A stretch of 64,000 bases of DNA from Bacillota bacterium (GTDB taxonomy: Bacteria; Bacillota; Limnochordia; Darwinibacteriales; Darwinibacteriaceae): contig DURH01000059.1 of assembly GCA_012837385.1 (NCBI GenBank), forward strand, positions 1-64,000. Direction: 5' to 3'. A model generated the notes under the pieces. The model saw only the letters and a list, made by a program, of their open reading frames with translations, was not told the origin of the DNA and did no database searches. Within the stretch, counting starts at the first letter, position 1. Each line of letters begins with the position of its first letter. Position numbers and translations under genes: made by a program. Positions 9,044 to 17,041 of the stretch are shown piece after piece.

Positions 9044-10222
9044 CTAGTAAATCTGCTTCTGCATCTCCGCGTATTCTTGGAACAGCTCCACGCAGGCGTC
9101 CCGCCCGTATTCCTCAATTAGGAGGATGGAGCTGTCCACGCGCCCGCCTTCAATAAAGCGGTAGATAAAATCATCGCGAAAACCAATGGCCTCCGCATCT
9201 TCCGGCCTGGCCCCATAGATTACATGGGAGATGTTGGACCAGATGGTGGCGGCTAGGCACATGGGGCAGGGATAGCCTGTGGCGTAGAGGATGTAGCCTG
9301 ACAGATCGTGGGTGCCTAAGACGCGGCCCGCTTCCCGAATAGCATTCACCTCCGCATGGGCAGTGGGGTCGTGATCCCGCAGTACACTGTTGGAGGCCAC
9401 CACAATGATGTTGCCCTCCATGTCAAAAATGGCTGCGCCAAAAGGGCCTCCGATATTCTCGTTCATGGTTTGGCGGGCCCGCTCCACAGATTTTTCCATG
9501 GCTTCATCTAAGACACCCCGCCAGCTCTGAAAATCCGGCGAGTCCACAGGGAAATCGAAGTACCGATCAGTATAGGGCTCATCTGCCAGGCGGTAGTGCC
9601 ACCATTCCTCGGGATAAGGTTCAAAGCCCGCGGCCACCATGGCATCCCGCAAGATGTTGCGGTTGGCTTCCTGCTCAGGCGTAATTAGGTCTGTGCCGTG
9701 GTGGGAGATCTCTCCGAAAAAGTCAAAGGGGCTGCCCATATCCACTTCATCTAAGGTATCTTTGTAAATCAGGGTGAGATCCACCACGCTTCCTCTGCTG
9801 TGGCCGGATCTCAGGGCCACATAGCCCAGCTCGAAAAGGCGTTCCTTATCTACTTCTGGATAGAAATCTGCCTTCATCTTTTGATCATCAAGATCCTGAG
9901 CCCAGAGCACGAAGTGTTCCACAGCCCGCAGCGGCCGGTAAGCGTCGAAGACCTTGATATAGTAACCCTGCTCGTCCAAGATCTCCGCGGCCTGTTTCAA
10001 GGCTTCCGCCGCTTCTTTGGTCAAAATGGCGGTAGGTGCGTGGTAGCCCTCAATGCGGGTTCCCACGAAGTTGTAGCCAGTGTAGTAGCGGATATCCAGC
10101 TTTGCCGTGGGGATCACATCGGTGATGTACACAAACCCCTCTGGAAGCCCAGAGGCCAGAACAGGAGATGCCAACAGGGCAACGAGAACAACTAGCAAGA
10201 CAATCCGGATTCTGCTTTTCAT
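9044..10222 (-). CDS. Secreted VanX-type D-Ala-D-Ala dipeptidase fused to a CDA-fold (guanine/nucleoside) deaminase domain
   Basis: A 392-residue two-domain protein. Residues 1-24 form a signal peptide ending near SPVLASG. Residues about 27-226 are a peptidase M15D (VanX/DdpX) domain: the DAYRP arginine (96), zinc motif SGHSRGSVVD (H141, D148) and EWWH (E206, H209) are intact. Residues about 234-392 are a cytidine-deaminase-fold domain of guanine-deaminase/TadA type with HAE (289-291) and PCPMC (318-322), so both zinc sites look functional. ATG 10222 is chosen over the in-frame GTG 10231 because the GGGG(T)GG site fits it. The signal peptide would place the deaminase outside the membrane, which is odd for this family. 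No frameshift is visible. Confidence 0.88.
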   Translation of the reverse strand: MKSRIRIVLLVVLVALLASPVLASGLPEGFVYITDVIPTAKLDIRYYTGYNFVGTRIEGYHAPTAILTKEAAEALKQAAEILDEQGYYIKVFDAYRPLRAVEHFVLWAQDLDDQKMKADFYPEVDKERLFELGYVALRSGHSRGSVVDLTLIYKDTLDEVDMGSPFDFFGEISHHGTDLITPEQEANRNILRDAMVAAGFEPYPEEWWHYRLADEPYTDRYFDFPVDSPDFQSWRGVLDEAMEKSVERARQTMNENIGGPFGAAIFDMEGNIIVVASNSVLRDHDPTAHAEVNAIREAGRVLGTHDLSGYILYATGYPCPMCLAATIWSNISHVIYGARPEDAEAIGFRDDFIYRFIEGGRVDSSILLIEEYGRDACVELFQEYAEMQKQIY

Positions 10223-10426
10223 TATTTCCACCCCGCTTTTTAAATTATTCCGTTAATTCCTTGCTGATCGTTTTCTGAGTACGCCGGCGATTTCCTGCTT
10301 GATTTTTCCAGGCCGGGTTACCTTTTTAGTTACCATAGCGAGGGTTAGTTGGGCCAGCGGGAAGGTCTTTCCCTTTCTCCGTCTAAGTGGACAAGTACAG
10401 GAAGATCTGAGAAGGGACGTGGCAGC

Positions 10427-11584
10427 ATGAAAACCATCAGCAAACAGCTCTGGAGGAGCATGGTCTTCACCCTCATCCTGGCGGTATTGTGGACGGCAGG
10501 AGCAGCCGCGGAAACGCCGGTGAAGAACGTGATTCTGCTCATCGGCGATGGCATGGGCATCAACCACATAACCGCGGCCAGGCTGAGCTTGGCAGAGGGA
10601 GCGTATTCGGTGCTCAACTTGGACACCATGCCCTACACAGGTTTTTCCCTCAACTTTGCCGACAACAATCTGGTAACCGACTCGGCAGCAGCGGCTACCG
10701 CCCTGGCCACTGGTTTCCGCACGGAAACAGGGAGGCTGGCTACTCTGCCAGATGGAACTCCTCTGGAAAGCATTATGTTGAGGGCTAAGGCAGAGGGGCT
10801 GAGCACCGGGATTGTGTCTACAGTGAAGATCACCGACGCTACCCCTGCAGCCTTTTTGGTGAACGCGGATTCCCGTACCTTTGAGCGGGATGTGGCTGCG
10901 GCTATCCTAGAAACGGAAACCGATGTGTTCCTAGGCGGCGGGGCAGATGCCTTTGGCATCAATCCCTTTACCAAACAGCCTAAGTCTAACGCCCTGATCC
11001 ATCGTGCCCTAGAAAAGGGTTACACCTTTGTGTCCGACCGGGAAGGGCTGCTCAATCTGGAAATCACCCCCGGACTCAAACTCATCGGGCTCTTTATCGG
11101 AGGGGACATGAGCTTTGAGCTCACTCGCCTGCCCACAGAACCTTCCCTGATGGAAATGACAGAAAGGGCCCTGGAAGTGGTGAGCCAGAACCCCCGAGGC
11201 TTTTTCTTGATGGTGGAGGGTGCCCGTATTGACCGGGCTTCCCACACCCAGAGCGCCAAGGAAATGGTGGGTGAGCTCTTGATGTTTGATCAAGTGGTGG
11301 GCTTGGCTTTAGAGTTTGCCAAAGACAATCCCGGTACCTTGGTGGTGGTGACCGCTGATCATGAGACAGGTGGACTGGCCATCACCAGCGGTCACCCCTC
11401 TGGTGAGACGGTGAACTACCACTGGGCTTCCACAGGGCATACAGCGGCGGTCGTCCCCATCTATGCCTATGGTCCGGGAGCAGAGCGCTTCAGCGGGACC
11501 CTGCCCATAACGGAGATCCCTGTGCGCATTGCAGAGCTGATGGGCCTGACTGGCTTTCCTGCAGCGAAAGAAATGGAAGAATGA
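10427..11584 (+). CDS. Alkaline phosphatase (PhoA/PhoB family), exported
   Basis: Hydrolyses phosphate monoesters outside the cytoplasm. After a signal peptide ending near AGAAAE come the family motifs in order: first metal site LLIGDGMGINH, nucleophile serine in LVTDSAAAATALATG, and late ligands in VTADHETGG and STGHTAAVVP. 385 residues is slightly short of the E. coli enzyme but normal for Gram-positive members. ATG 10427 is used because it begins the signal peptide; the frame is open about 26 codons further upstream without export features. It diverges from the dipeptidase-deaminase gene. Confidence 0.93.
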   Translation: MKTISKQLWRSMVFTLILAVLWTAGAAAETPVKNVILLIGDGMGINHITAARLSLAEGAYSVLNLDTMPYTGFSLNFADNNLVTDSAAAATALATGFRTETGRLATLPDGTPLESIMLRAKAEGLSTGIVSTVKITDATPAAFLVNADSRTFERDVAAAILETETDVFLGGGADAFGINPFTKQPKSNALIHRALEKGYTFVSDREGLLNLEITPGLKLIGLFIGGDMSFELTRLPTEPSLMEMTERALEVVSQNPRGFFLMVEGARIDRASHTQSAKEMVGELLMFDQVVGLALEFAKDNPGTLVVVTADHETGGLAITSGHPSGETVNYHWASTGHTAAVVPIYAYGPGAERFSGTLPITEIPVRIAELMGLTGFPAAKEMEE

Positions 11585-11673
11585 GGGGACTGTCCTGCTT
11601 GCAAAGGGTTGATTAAGTAAATCTAAACTTTTGAATCGGGGCAGGAATCGAGAAACTAGGTGTGGAAGAAGGG

Positions 11674-11708
11674 AACAAGCAGCGCCTCCTGAGGTTGCTG
11701 CTTGTTTG
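11674..11708 (+). terminator. Probable terminator downstream of alkaline phosphatase
   Basis: Stem AACAAGCAGC / GCTGCTTGTT with a 13-base loop, 90 bases after the phosphatase stop. The T-tract is poor, so activity is uncertain. Confidence 0.5.
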
Positions 11709-11902
11709 CGGATTGCAGGGGATAGACCTAATCCTAACTTAACAGCACTACTTGGGTCCCAAATTCCATCTTAGTGAGAGGAAGTCTTTGGAGTCTACTT
11801 GCAGTACAGATGCAGCTTGATTCACAGCACATTCGCAGTATACTCGGACCAGGATTCGCGGGAAGGCCTATTATTCTTCAGGATTAGGAACCCTTTGCAT
11901 TC

Positions 11903-11931
11903 AAGTGCAGCCGTATCGGCTGCACTTTTTT
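11903..11931 (+). terminator. Rho-independent terminator without an obvious gene
   Basis: Stem AAGTGCAGCC / GGCTGCACTT, loop GTATC, followed by a run of T. A classic terminator, but no open reading frame ends just before it. Confidence 0.8.
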
Positions 11932-12024
11932 ACGTTCAAGGGGCAGGGATGCGGGCAGCATCTGGGTATAAGTCGTTGGAAACTTGGAACCATAAAAGGG
12001 AAAACAACCATGAGGAGGCTGTGT

Positions 12025-12243
12025 ATGGAAGTCCACTGCACTGTGAAGAACTGCCAATGGTGGGACGACAACTACTGCGTGGCAGAAAGCATCCTAATCA
12101 CCAGTGACGAGATGGGAGCTAAACTACCGGAGAGTTACGATTTTCAGGATACACAGAGCATAGTGCAGCAGTACGGGCCAACTTCGGTTTCATCCTGTGA
12201 GGCCACCTGCTGCAAGACCTTTCAAGAACGGGGGACACCTTAA
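12025..12243 (+). CDS. DUF1540 domain-containing small cysteine-rich protein
   Basis: A 72-residue protein with the DUF1540 pattern of spaced cysteines: VHCTVKNCQWW, NYCVAESI and a C-terminal SSCEATCCKTF. Such cysteine clusters probably bind a metal; the family is common in clostridia and bacilli and its role is not established. ATG 12025 is chosen because GAGGAGG (12012-12018) is ideally placed ahead of it; the ATG at 12010 overlaps that site. It is a single gene with its own terminator overlapping the stop codon. Confidence 0.87.
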   Translation: MEVHCTVKNCQWWDDNYCVAESILITSDEMGAKLPESYDFQDTQSIVQQYGPTSVSSCEATCCKTFQERGTP

Positions 12244-12258
12244 GGGGTGTCTCGTTTT
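12234..12258 (+). terminator. Terminator of the DUF1540 gene
   Basis: Stem GACACC / GGTGTC, six-base loop containing the stop codon of the gene, then TCGTTTT. Confidence 0.7.
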
Positions 12259-12445
12259 CTTCCAGGAAATCACTAGGACCTGGGAAAAGGAATCTAAGGA
12301 GGAATCATCTGGAGTTTGGAGAATACTATTTTGTTCGTTATATCAATTTTGGCAAAGAATGTTAACCACAGCTTGCAGATAAGGGGGGAATGAGTTAAGC
12401 AAATTAACTGTGGTTACAGGGGAGTACTAAGAAAGGAGAATCTGC

Positions 12446-13726
12446 TTGAAAAGAACTTTTGTACTGTTACTTATTGCATTGTCCTTGATCTTCTCCAGCA
12501 TCGTCAGTGCTCAGACCATTGAGCTGACCTATTGGACCCATACTGACGACAACCGTAGTGAAATCGAAAACCGCTATATCGAAGAGTTCCAGAAGCTGTA
12601 TCCCAATGTTACTATTAAGAGGGTCGTAAACGAAGCGGCGAAGATGGGGGACCTGGTTCTCACTGCTTTCTCGGCTCAAAATGCTCCTGATCTCTTCAAC
12701 CTGCCCATCGAGCAGGAGTATGGGTACATGATCCACGGACGGGTTGCTCCTGTAAACTATGAAGCAGCCGGTTACGCCAACGCTGAGGAGCTTGTTGCCA
12801 ACTATCTACCAGGCACTTTTGATCCAGTAACCATGGACGGCGAGATCTACGGCCTGCCCCTGGAGCTCACCAACTGGGCCATTTACATCAACGACAGAGT
12901 GTTCCGCGATGCCGGGCTCGATCCTGATGTTGACTATCCAAAGACTTGGGAAGAGATGATCGAGGTCTCCGAGAAGCTGGTCATCCGTGAAGGCGACATT
13001 ATCGTACGCCGCGGCTTTGACTTCCGCTATCCCTACTACCTGGTAGCCATGCTGCCCATGGTGGAACAGCTTGGCGGAGCCCTGCTCAGTGAAGATGGCA
13101 GAACCGCCATCGTCAATGACGACGCCTGGCTCCAGGTTCTGAACTGGTTCCAAGAATTTGGACCCCATGGACGCAACCTGGGCAGCCCCACCTACACTTC
13201 CGCCCGGAAGATCTGGGACTATGACAACGATGACATGGCCATGTGCCTGAGCGGTTTCTACCAGCAGGGTAGGCTGCGCATTGACAATCCCGAGTTCTTC
13301 GAAAGTGGCGAGTGGAGAGTTATTCCTTTCCCAGTATTTAAAAACGCCGTACAGGACGTAGCCTGCGCTTACTACGGCCACTACCTGATGGTCAACGCTC
13401 AAGCTTCCCAAGAGAAGCAGTACTGGGCCTGGAAGTTCATCTCCTACATGCTGGATCATCCTTGGGAGTATCTGGAAACCGTTAATATCATCCAGCCCCG
13501 CAACGACCTGCTTGAAGATCCAAGGTTCATGGAACTGCCCTATATGGACGTATTCATGAACGATATGGAAAGAGGCCACATCGTGTTCCTGCACGAGAAC
13601 GGCTATCAGTTCGAGCGCTTCATTAAGGAAGCTGTGGAAAGCGTCATGCTGGAGAACATGGATACCAGAGAAGCTTTGGATATTCTCCGTGAGAAAATCC
13701 AAGAAGTCTTGGATGACGAATACTAA
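12446..13726 (+). CDS. CUT1-type sugar ABC importer, extracellular substrate-binding protein
   Basis: Family-1 extracellular solute-binding protein. It begins with a signal peptide (MKRTFVLLLIALSLIFSS, cleavage near VSAQ) and then ELTYWTHTDDNRSEIENRYI, typical of proteins that bind oligosaccharides. 426 residues. The start is TTG 12446 behind AAAGGAG (12433-12439). No lipobox cysteine is visible, so it is either free or held by its uncleaved signal. Two permease genes follow after a hairpin. The sugar cannot be identified; no glycosidase is adjacent. An ATPase gene is missing from the operon, so a shared MsmX-type ATPase elsewhere is likely. Confidence 0.92.
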   Translation: MKRTFVLLLIALSLIFSSIVSAQTIELTYWTHTDDNRSEIENRYIEEFQKLYPNVTIKRVVNEAAKMGDLVLTAFSAQNAPDLFNLPIEQEYGYMIHGRVAPVNYEAAGYANAEELVANYLPGTFDPVTMDGEIYGLPLELTNWAIYINDRVFRDAGLDPDVDYPKTWEEMIEVSEKLVIREGDIIVRRGFDFRYPYYLVAMLPMVEQLGGALLSEDGRTAIVNDDAWLQVLNWFQEFGPHGRNLGSPTYTSARKIWDYDNDDMAMCLSGFYQQGRLRIDNPEFFESGEWRVIPFPVFKNAVQDVACAYYGHYLMVNAQASQEKQYWAWKFISYMLDHPWEYLETVNIIQPRNDLLEDPRFMELPYMDVFMNDMERGHIVFLHENGYQFERFIKEAVESVMLENMDTREALDILREKIQEVLDDEY

Positions 13727-13741
13727 GATCTATCGCCCGTA

Positions 13742-13768
13742 AGGAGCCCGGGCCCAGCTCGGGCTCCT
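13742..13768 (+). terminator. Hairpin between binding protein and permeases
   Basis: Stem AGGAGCCCG / CGGGCTCCT, 16 bases after the binding-protein stop and just before the first permease, followed by CTATTT. It probably acts as a partial terminator or an mRNA 3'-end protector, giving more binding protein than permease. Confidence 0.7.
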
Positions 13769-13797
13769 CTATTTCACTTCGTTAGGAGGGAAGACCA

Positions 13798-14709
13798 ATG
13801 CGCCGCAAACGAGGATTCAGTATGGAGAGGAAAAAGGCGCTGTGGGGATGGATCTTCGTCATTCCCTCGCTCCTCTTTTTCTCTGCTTTCAGCTTCTATC
13901 CAATTATCAATGCTTTTTATGAGAGCTTTTTTAACCGCAACCTACTGTCCTTACGGCCGCCCCGCTTTGTCGGTTGGTCCAACTACACTTATTTGTTCAA
14001 CTCCCGTGATTTCTGGCTGTCGGTGCAGAACACGGCCATTTTCACCGTGGGGACGTTTATACCCTTGGTAGTGTTCAGCTTAATCTTGGCGGTCTTTATC
14101 ATGTCTATCTCGCGGTTCCGCCGCTTTTTCCAGCTGGCCTTCTATGCACCGGCTGTGCTGTCTTCAGTGGTTGCGGCCTTGATTTGGCTGCTGATCTTTG
14201 ACCCCCGCGGCCTGGCCAATCAGGGTATGAATGCCCTTTTGGGAACAACCGGGGTGAACTACAATTGGCTGTCAGATACGTTTATGCTGCGCCTTTCCAC
14301 TATAGTTGTCTATTTCTGGAAATATATCGGCTATTTTACCGTCCTTTTTGTTTCCGGTATCGGCGCGATTCCCCATACCCTAACTGAAGCAGCTCTCATT
14401 GACGGGGCCAACCGCTGGCAGCTGTTCTGGCGGATCACCTTTCCGCTGCTCAAGCCTACCACTCTGCTGGTCTCGGTTATGACCATGATTCAGTGCCTGA
14501 AAACATTCAGCACCCAGTACTTGTTTACATCTGCGGGAGCTCCCACCCGTCCGCTCAATGTGATTACCTTGAGCATTTACAATACGGCTATTAAGGACTA
14601 CCGTATTGGGCGGGCTACAGCCATGAGTATCCTGCTTTTCCTGGTCATGTTCGCCTTCACCTGGCTGCAGCTGAGGGTGTCCCGGACCGAGGAAGTCACA
14701 TTCATGTAG
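13798..14709 (+). CDS. Sugar ABC importer permease (MalF-like, CUT1)
   Basis: Six-segment membrane subunit of the binding-protein-dependent importer. The N-terminal hydrophobic stretch WIFVIPSLLFFSAFSFYP and the EAA loop near TEAALIDGANRWQLFWRITFPLLKP, which contacts the ATPase, are both present. 303 residues is normal. ATG 13798 lies behind GGAGGG. Followed after 27 bases by the partner permease. Confidence 0.93.
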   Translation: MRRKRGFSMERKKALWGWIFVIPSLLFFSAFSFYPIINAFYESFFNRNLLSLRPPRFVGWSNYTYLFNSRDFWLSVQNTAIFTVGTFIPLVVFSLILAVFIMSISRFRRFFQLAFYAPAVLSSVVAALIWLLIFDPRGLANQGMNALLGTTGVNYNWLSDTFMLRLSTIVVYFWKYIGYFTVLFVSGIGAIPHTLTEAALIDGANRWQLFWRITFPLLKPTTLLVSVMTMIQCLKTFSTQYLFTSAGAPTRPLNVITLSIYNTAIKDYRIGRATAMSILLFLVMFAFTWLQLRVSRTEEVTFM

Positions 14710-14736
14710 GCACTGAAGCAGGATAGGAGGGTTGAC

Positions 14737-15600
14737 ATGCACTTGAATAAAACACGATCTTGGTATCTTGAAAAAGCAGGTACAGCTTTTGTGTGGCTGT
14801 TTCTAATTGTGGCCTGTGCCCTGGTTTTGATTCCCCTGGTCTTTATGTTCACCGCATCTGCCATGCCTGCCAGGGATATTCTGCGCTTGCCCTATCCGTG
14901 GATTCCCAAGGGCATCCACTGGCCCAACTTCATTAAGGGCCTGATGGGGCCTGAGGATGATTGGATCTTTTTCCGCAACGCCTTTAACTCTTTGGTTGTG
15001 GCAGGCAGTGTGTCTCTGTTTACAGTGCTGCTTTCATCCATGACAGGCTACGGGCTGGCTAAGTTCAAATTCAGAGGGAGAACCTTGGTCTTTATGCTGA
15101 TCATGGCCACCATGATGATCCCCTTTGAAGCGATTATGATTCCCTTGTACATGGTAGCCATGCGCATGGGCCTGCAGGACACCTATGCAGGATTGATCCT
15201 GCCCTTTTTGGCCAACGCCTTTGGGGTGTTCTTGATGCGGCAGTTTTTAATCACGTTCCCTGATGAAATCCTGGACGCGGCTCGTATTGACGGTGCTGGC
15301 GAGATCCGGATTTTCACCAACATCGTCCTGCCCAGCTCTGGGCCTTCCGTTGCCACCCTGGCAATCCTGGCCTTTAGGTCGCAGTGGGACAGCCTGCTCT
15401 GGCCCCTTCTGGTGGTGCAGAGCGATGAGATGAAGACCATTCCCCTGTACATCACCAGGTACATGGCGGAAACCCACAGTGATGAAGGGATTATGATGGC
15501 CGTGGCTGTACTGGCCAGCATACCCATGATCACCCTGTTTTTAACCCTATCGAAGTACTTTGTGAGCAAGGACGGCCTTACCTCAGCCACAAAGGGATAG
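14737..15600 (+). CDS. Sugar ABC importer permease (MalG-like, CUT1)
   Basis: Second membrane subunit of the importer. The EAA motif appears as EILDAARIDGAGEIRIFTNI, followed by LPSSGPSVATLAILAF, the usual CUT1 MalG-type pattern. 287 residues; ATG 14737 behind AGGAGGG. Last gene of the three-gene operon; a strong terminator follows. The absence of an ATPase gene implies that an ATPase encoded elsewhere is shared. Confidence 0.93.
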   Translation: MHLNKTRSWYLEKAGTAFVWLFLIVACALVLIPLVFMFTASAMPARDILRLPYPWIPKGIHWPNFIKGLMGPEDDWIFFRNAFNSLVVAGSVSLFTVLLSSMTGYGLAKFKFRGRTLVFMLIMATMMIPFEAIMIPLYMVAMRMGLQDTYAGLILPFLANAFGVFLMRQFLITFPDEILDAARIDGAGEIRIFTNIVLPSSGPSVATLAILAFRSQWDSLLWPLLVVQSDEMKTIPLYITRYMAETHSDEGIMMAVAVLASIPMITLFLTLSKYFVSKDGLTSATKG

Positions 15601-15605
15601 ACGGC

Positions 15606-15644
15606 AAAACCCCGTTCAAGCATCTGCTGTGAACGGGGTTTTTT
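15606..15644 (+). terminator. Rho-independent terminator of the sugar importer operon
   Basis: Stem AAAACCCCGTTCA / TGAACGGGGTTTT with a T run, immediately after the MalG-like gene. Confidence 0.93.
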
Positions 15645-15702
15645 GACTGTAATCAGCGCATGGAACCTCCCACGGGAAGCCATGCTATTTTCGAAACCTT
15701 CT

Positions 15703-16260
15703 CTACCACTTCTCGTAGTGGATCCTGTCTTCTTCCCAAGTTTGGGGGCGGGGCCGTTCCTCTGCAGGATGGCCCACGGCAATTACCGCGGCAGGCTCAA
15801 TCTGCTCTGGCAGCTCGAGGGTTTCCCTAATCAGCTGGTACCACTCGGAATCCTTGGTCACTCCCAGCCACACTCCGCCTAAGCCCAAGCCGTGAATGGC
15901 CAGCAGCATGTTCTGGGTGGCGGCGAAACAGTCGGCATAGAAGTGCTCAGGGCGCTCTTCCAAAGCAGTATCTCCGCAGATCACCAAGCCGCAGGCTGCT
16001 GAAGAGAGCATGCGGGCGTGGATCTTGCCCTGGGCCAGGGTAGTGAGGCGCTCCCGGTCTTTGATTACGATGAAATGGAAAGGCCTGCGGTTTCTGGCGG
16101 TGGGAGCGCAGAGGCCAGCATGGAGGATGGTGTTCAGTTCCTCTTCGCTGATGGCTTCTTCAGTGTATTTGCGGATGCTGCGCCGCTCCCGGATGGCAGT
16201 GAGCACATCGGTGCTGGTGGGTTTGAATTCGGGCTCGCCTGCGTAGCGTTCAATCGTCAC
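15703..16260 (-). CDS. Nitroreductase-family FMN oxidoreductase
   Basis: About 185 residues of the NfnB/RdxA-type nitroreductase fold. The FMN phosphate-binding motif RERRSIRKYTEE near the N-terminus, then APTARNRRPFHFIVI and GLGGVWLG, are characteristic. The start is GTG 16260 (VTIERYAG) because GGAGGTG precedes it; the longer frame starting upstream runs over this site. Likely an NAD(P)H-dependent FMN reductase acting on quinones, nitroaromatics or flavin; the physiological substrate is unknown. It is divergent from dps, so shared redox or iron-linked control is possible. Confidence 0.9.
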   Translation of the reverse strand: MTIERYAGEPEFKPTSTDVLTAIRERRSIRKYTEEAISEEELNTILHAGLCAPTARNRRPFHFIVIKDRERLTTLAQGKIHARMLSSAACGLVICGDTALEERPEHFYADCFAATQNMLLAIHGLGLGGVWLGVTKDSEWYQLIRETLELPEQIEPAAVIAVGHPAEERPRPQTWEEDRIHYEKW

Positions 16261-16342
16261 TAGTGACACCTCCAAGGATAGTGTTTTCCTACTCATATTT
16301 CGCCAGAGCAGGAAAAAACCTTGCTTTTCTGCGCGAAAGCCC

Positions 16343-16374
16343 TTGACTTTATTAATGATAAGAGTTATTATTAA
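16343..16374 (+). promoter_or_regulatory. dps promoter overlapped by a Fur/PerR-like palindrome
   Basis: A -35 TTGACT (16343-16348) and -10 TATTAT (16366-16371) with an exact 17-base spacer form a strong sigma-A promoter. Over the spacer and -10 lies an inverted repeat, TTAATGATAA (16352-16361), three bases, TTATTATTAA (16365-16374), with 9 of 10 pairs matching. Its AT-rich form and size resemble PerR/Fur boxes, and dps genes are classic PerR targets, so repression by such a metalloregulator is inferred. Confidence 0.75.
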
Positions 16375-16436
16375 GACAGCTTACAAGTCCAGGAACATTT
16401 TCCTGAGAAATACAATGTACATGGGAGGCTTTTAGT

Positions 16437-16904
16437 ATGAACCGCATTGGATTGTCGAATGAAGCAACGAAAAAGGTGGCAGACCACCTGGACCAGCATC
16501 TTGCTGATCTCCATGTCCTCTACACTAAACTGCACAACTATCATTGGAATGTTGAAGGCCCCGAGTTCTTTACTCTCCACGCTCAACTGGAAGAGCTGTA
16601 TGACGCAGTAGCAGAAGAGATTGACGCAGTGGCTGAGCGCATATTGATGATCGGCCACCGCCCCAGCGCCTCTTTGGCTGCCTACCTGAAGAAGGCGCAG
16701 CTGCAGGAAGCTGAAAGCGTACCTGTAAGGGGCAAGCAAGTTGTTGAGCAGCTGATGGCCGACTATGGCAAACTAGTGGAAGGCCTGCGTGCCGGCATCG
16801 CAGCTGCCCAAGAAATTGGCGACGAGGTCAGTGCGGACCTTATGATCGGATCCCTCTCCGCTTACGAAAAAACCCTCTGGATGCTGGACGCCTATCTGAA
16901 GTAG
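16437..16904 (+). CDS. dps: Dps/ferritin-like iron-storage and DNA-protection protein
   Basis: A 155-residue four-helix ferritin-like protein that forms a dodecamer storing iron and consuming hydrogen peroxide. The ferroxidase residues sit in LHNYHWNVEGPEFFTLH and in EEIDAVAERILMIG, the Dps signature. ATG 16437 follows GGGAGG. Single-gene unit with a strong promoter carrying an operator-like palindrome and a strong terminator after it, consistent with stress-induced expression. Confidence 0.95.
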   Translation: MNRIGLSNEATKKVADHLDQHLADLHVLYTKLHNYHWNVEGPEFFTLHAQLEELYDAVAEEIDAVAERILMIGHRPSASLAAYLKKAQLQEAESVPVRGKQVVEQLMADYGKLVEGLRAGIAAAQEIGDEVSADLMIGSLSAYEKTLWMLDAYLK

Positions 16905-16925
16905 GATCGCAGCATCACCCCTGAG

Positions 16926-16956
16926 CCCCAGGCTGGAACGGCAGCCTGGGGTTTTT
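16926..16956 (+). terminator. Rho-independent terminator of dps
   Basis: Stem CCCCAGGCTG / CAGCCTGGGG, loop GAACGG, followed by TTTTTCTTTT. Confidence 0.94.
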
Positions 16957-17041
16957 CTTTTCCCGCCAGCTGTTTGCCTGTAAATACTGTGTTGTGGTAT
17001 TGTTACAGTAGGGACAAAGCGAGGAAAGAAGGGAACTCAGC

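Larger units (their letters stand above)
11585..12024. other. Gene-poor intergenic region with two hairpins
   Basis: This 440-base stretch separates the alkaline phosphatase from the DUF1540 gene. No convincing coding sequence was found; the open frames here have no ribosome-binding site and run through a terminator hairpin. It contains two terminator-like hairpins (11674-11708 and 11903-11931) about 200 bases apart. The second has no gene in front of it, leaving room for a small RNA or a leader. Confidence 0.5.

Noticed and set aside
11799..12107. 102-codon frame upstream of and overlapping the DUF1540 gene
   Set aside because: It reads through a strong terminator, lacks a ribosome-binding site and overlaps the DUF1540 gene in another frame.
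12806..13702. 298-codon open frame on the minus strand
   Set aside because: Antisense to a clear sugar-binding-protein gene; composition reflects the complementary codons.
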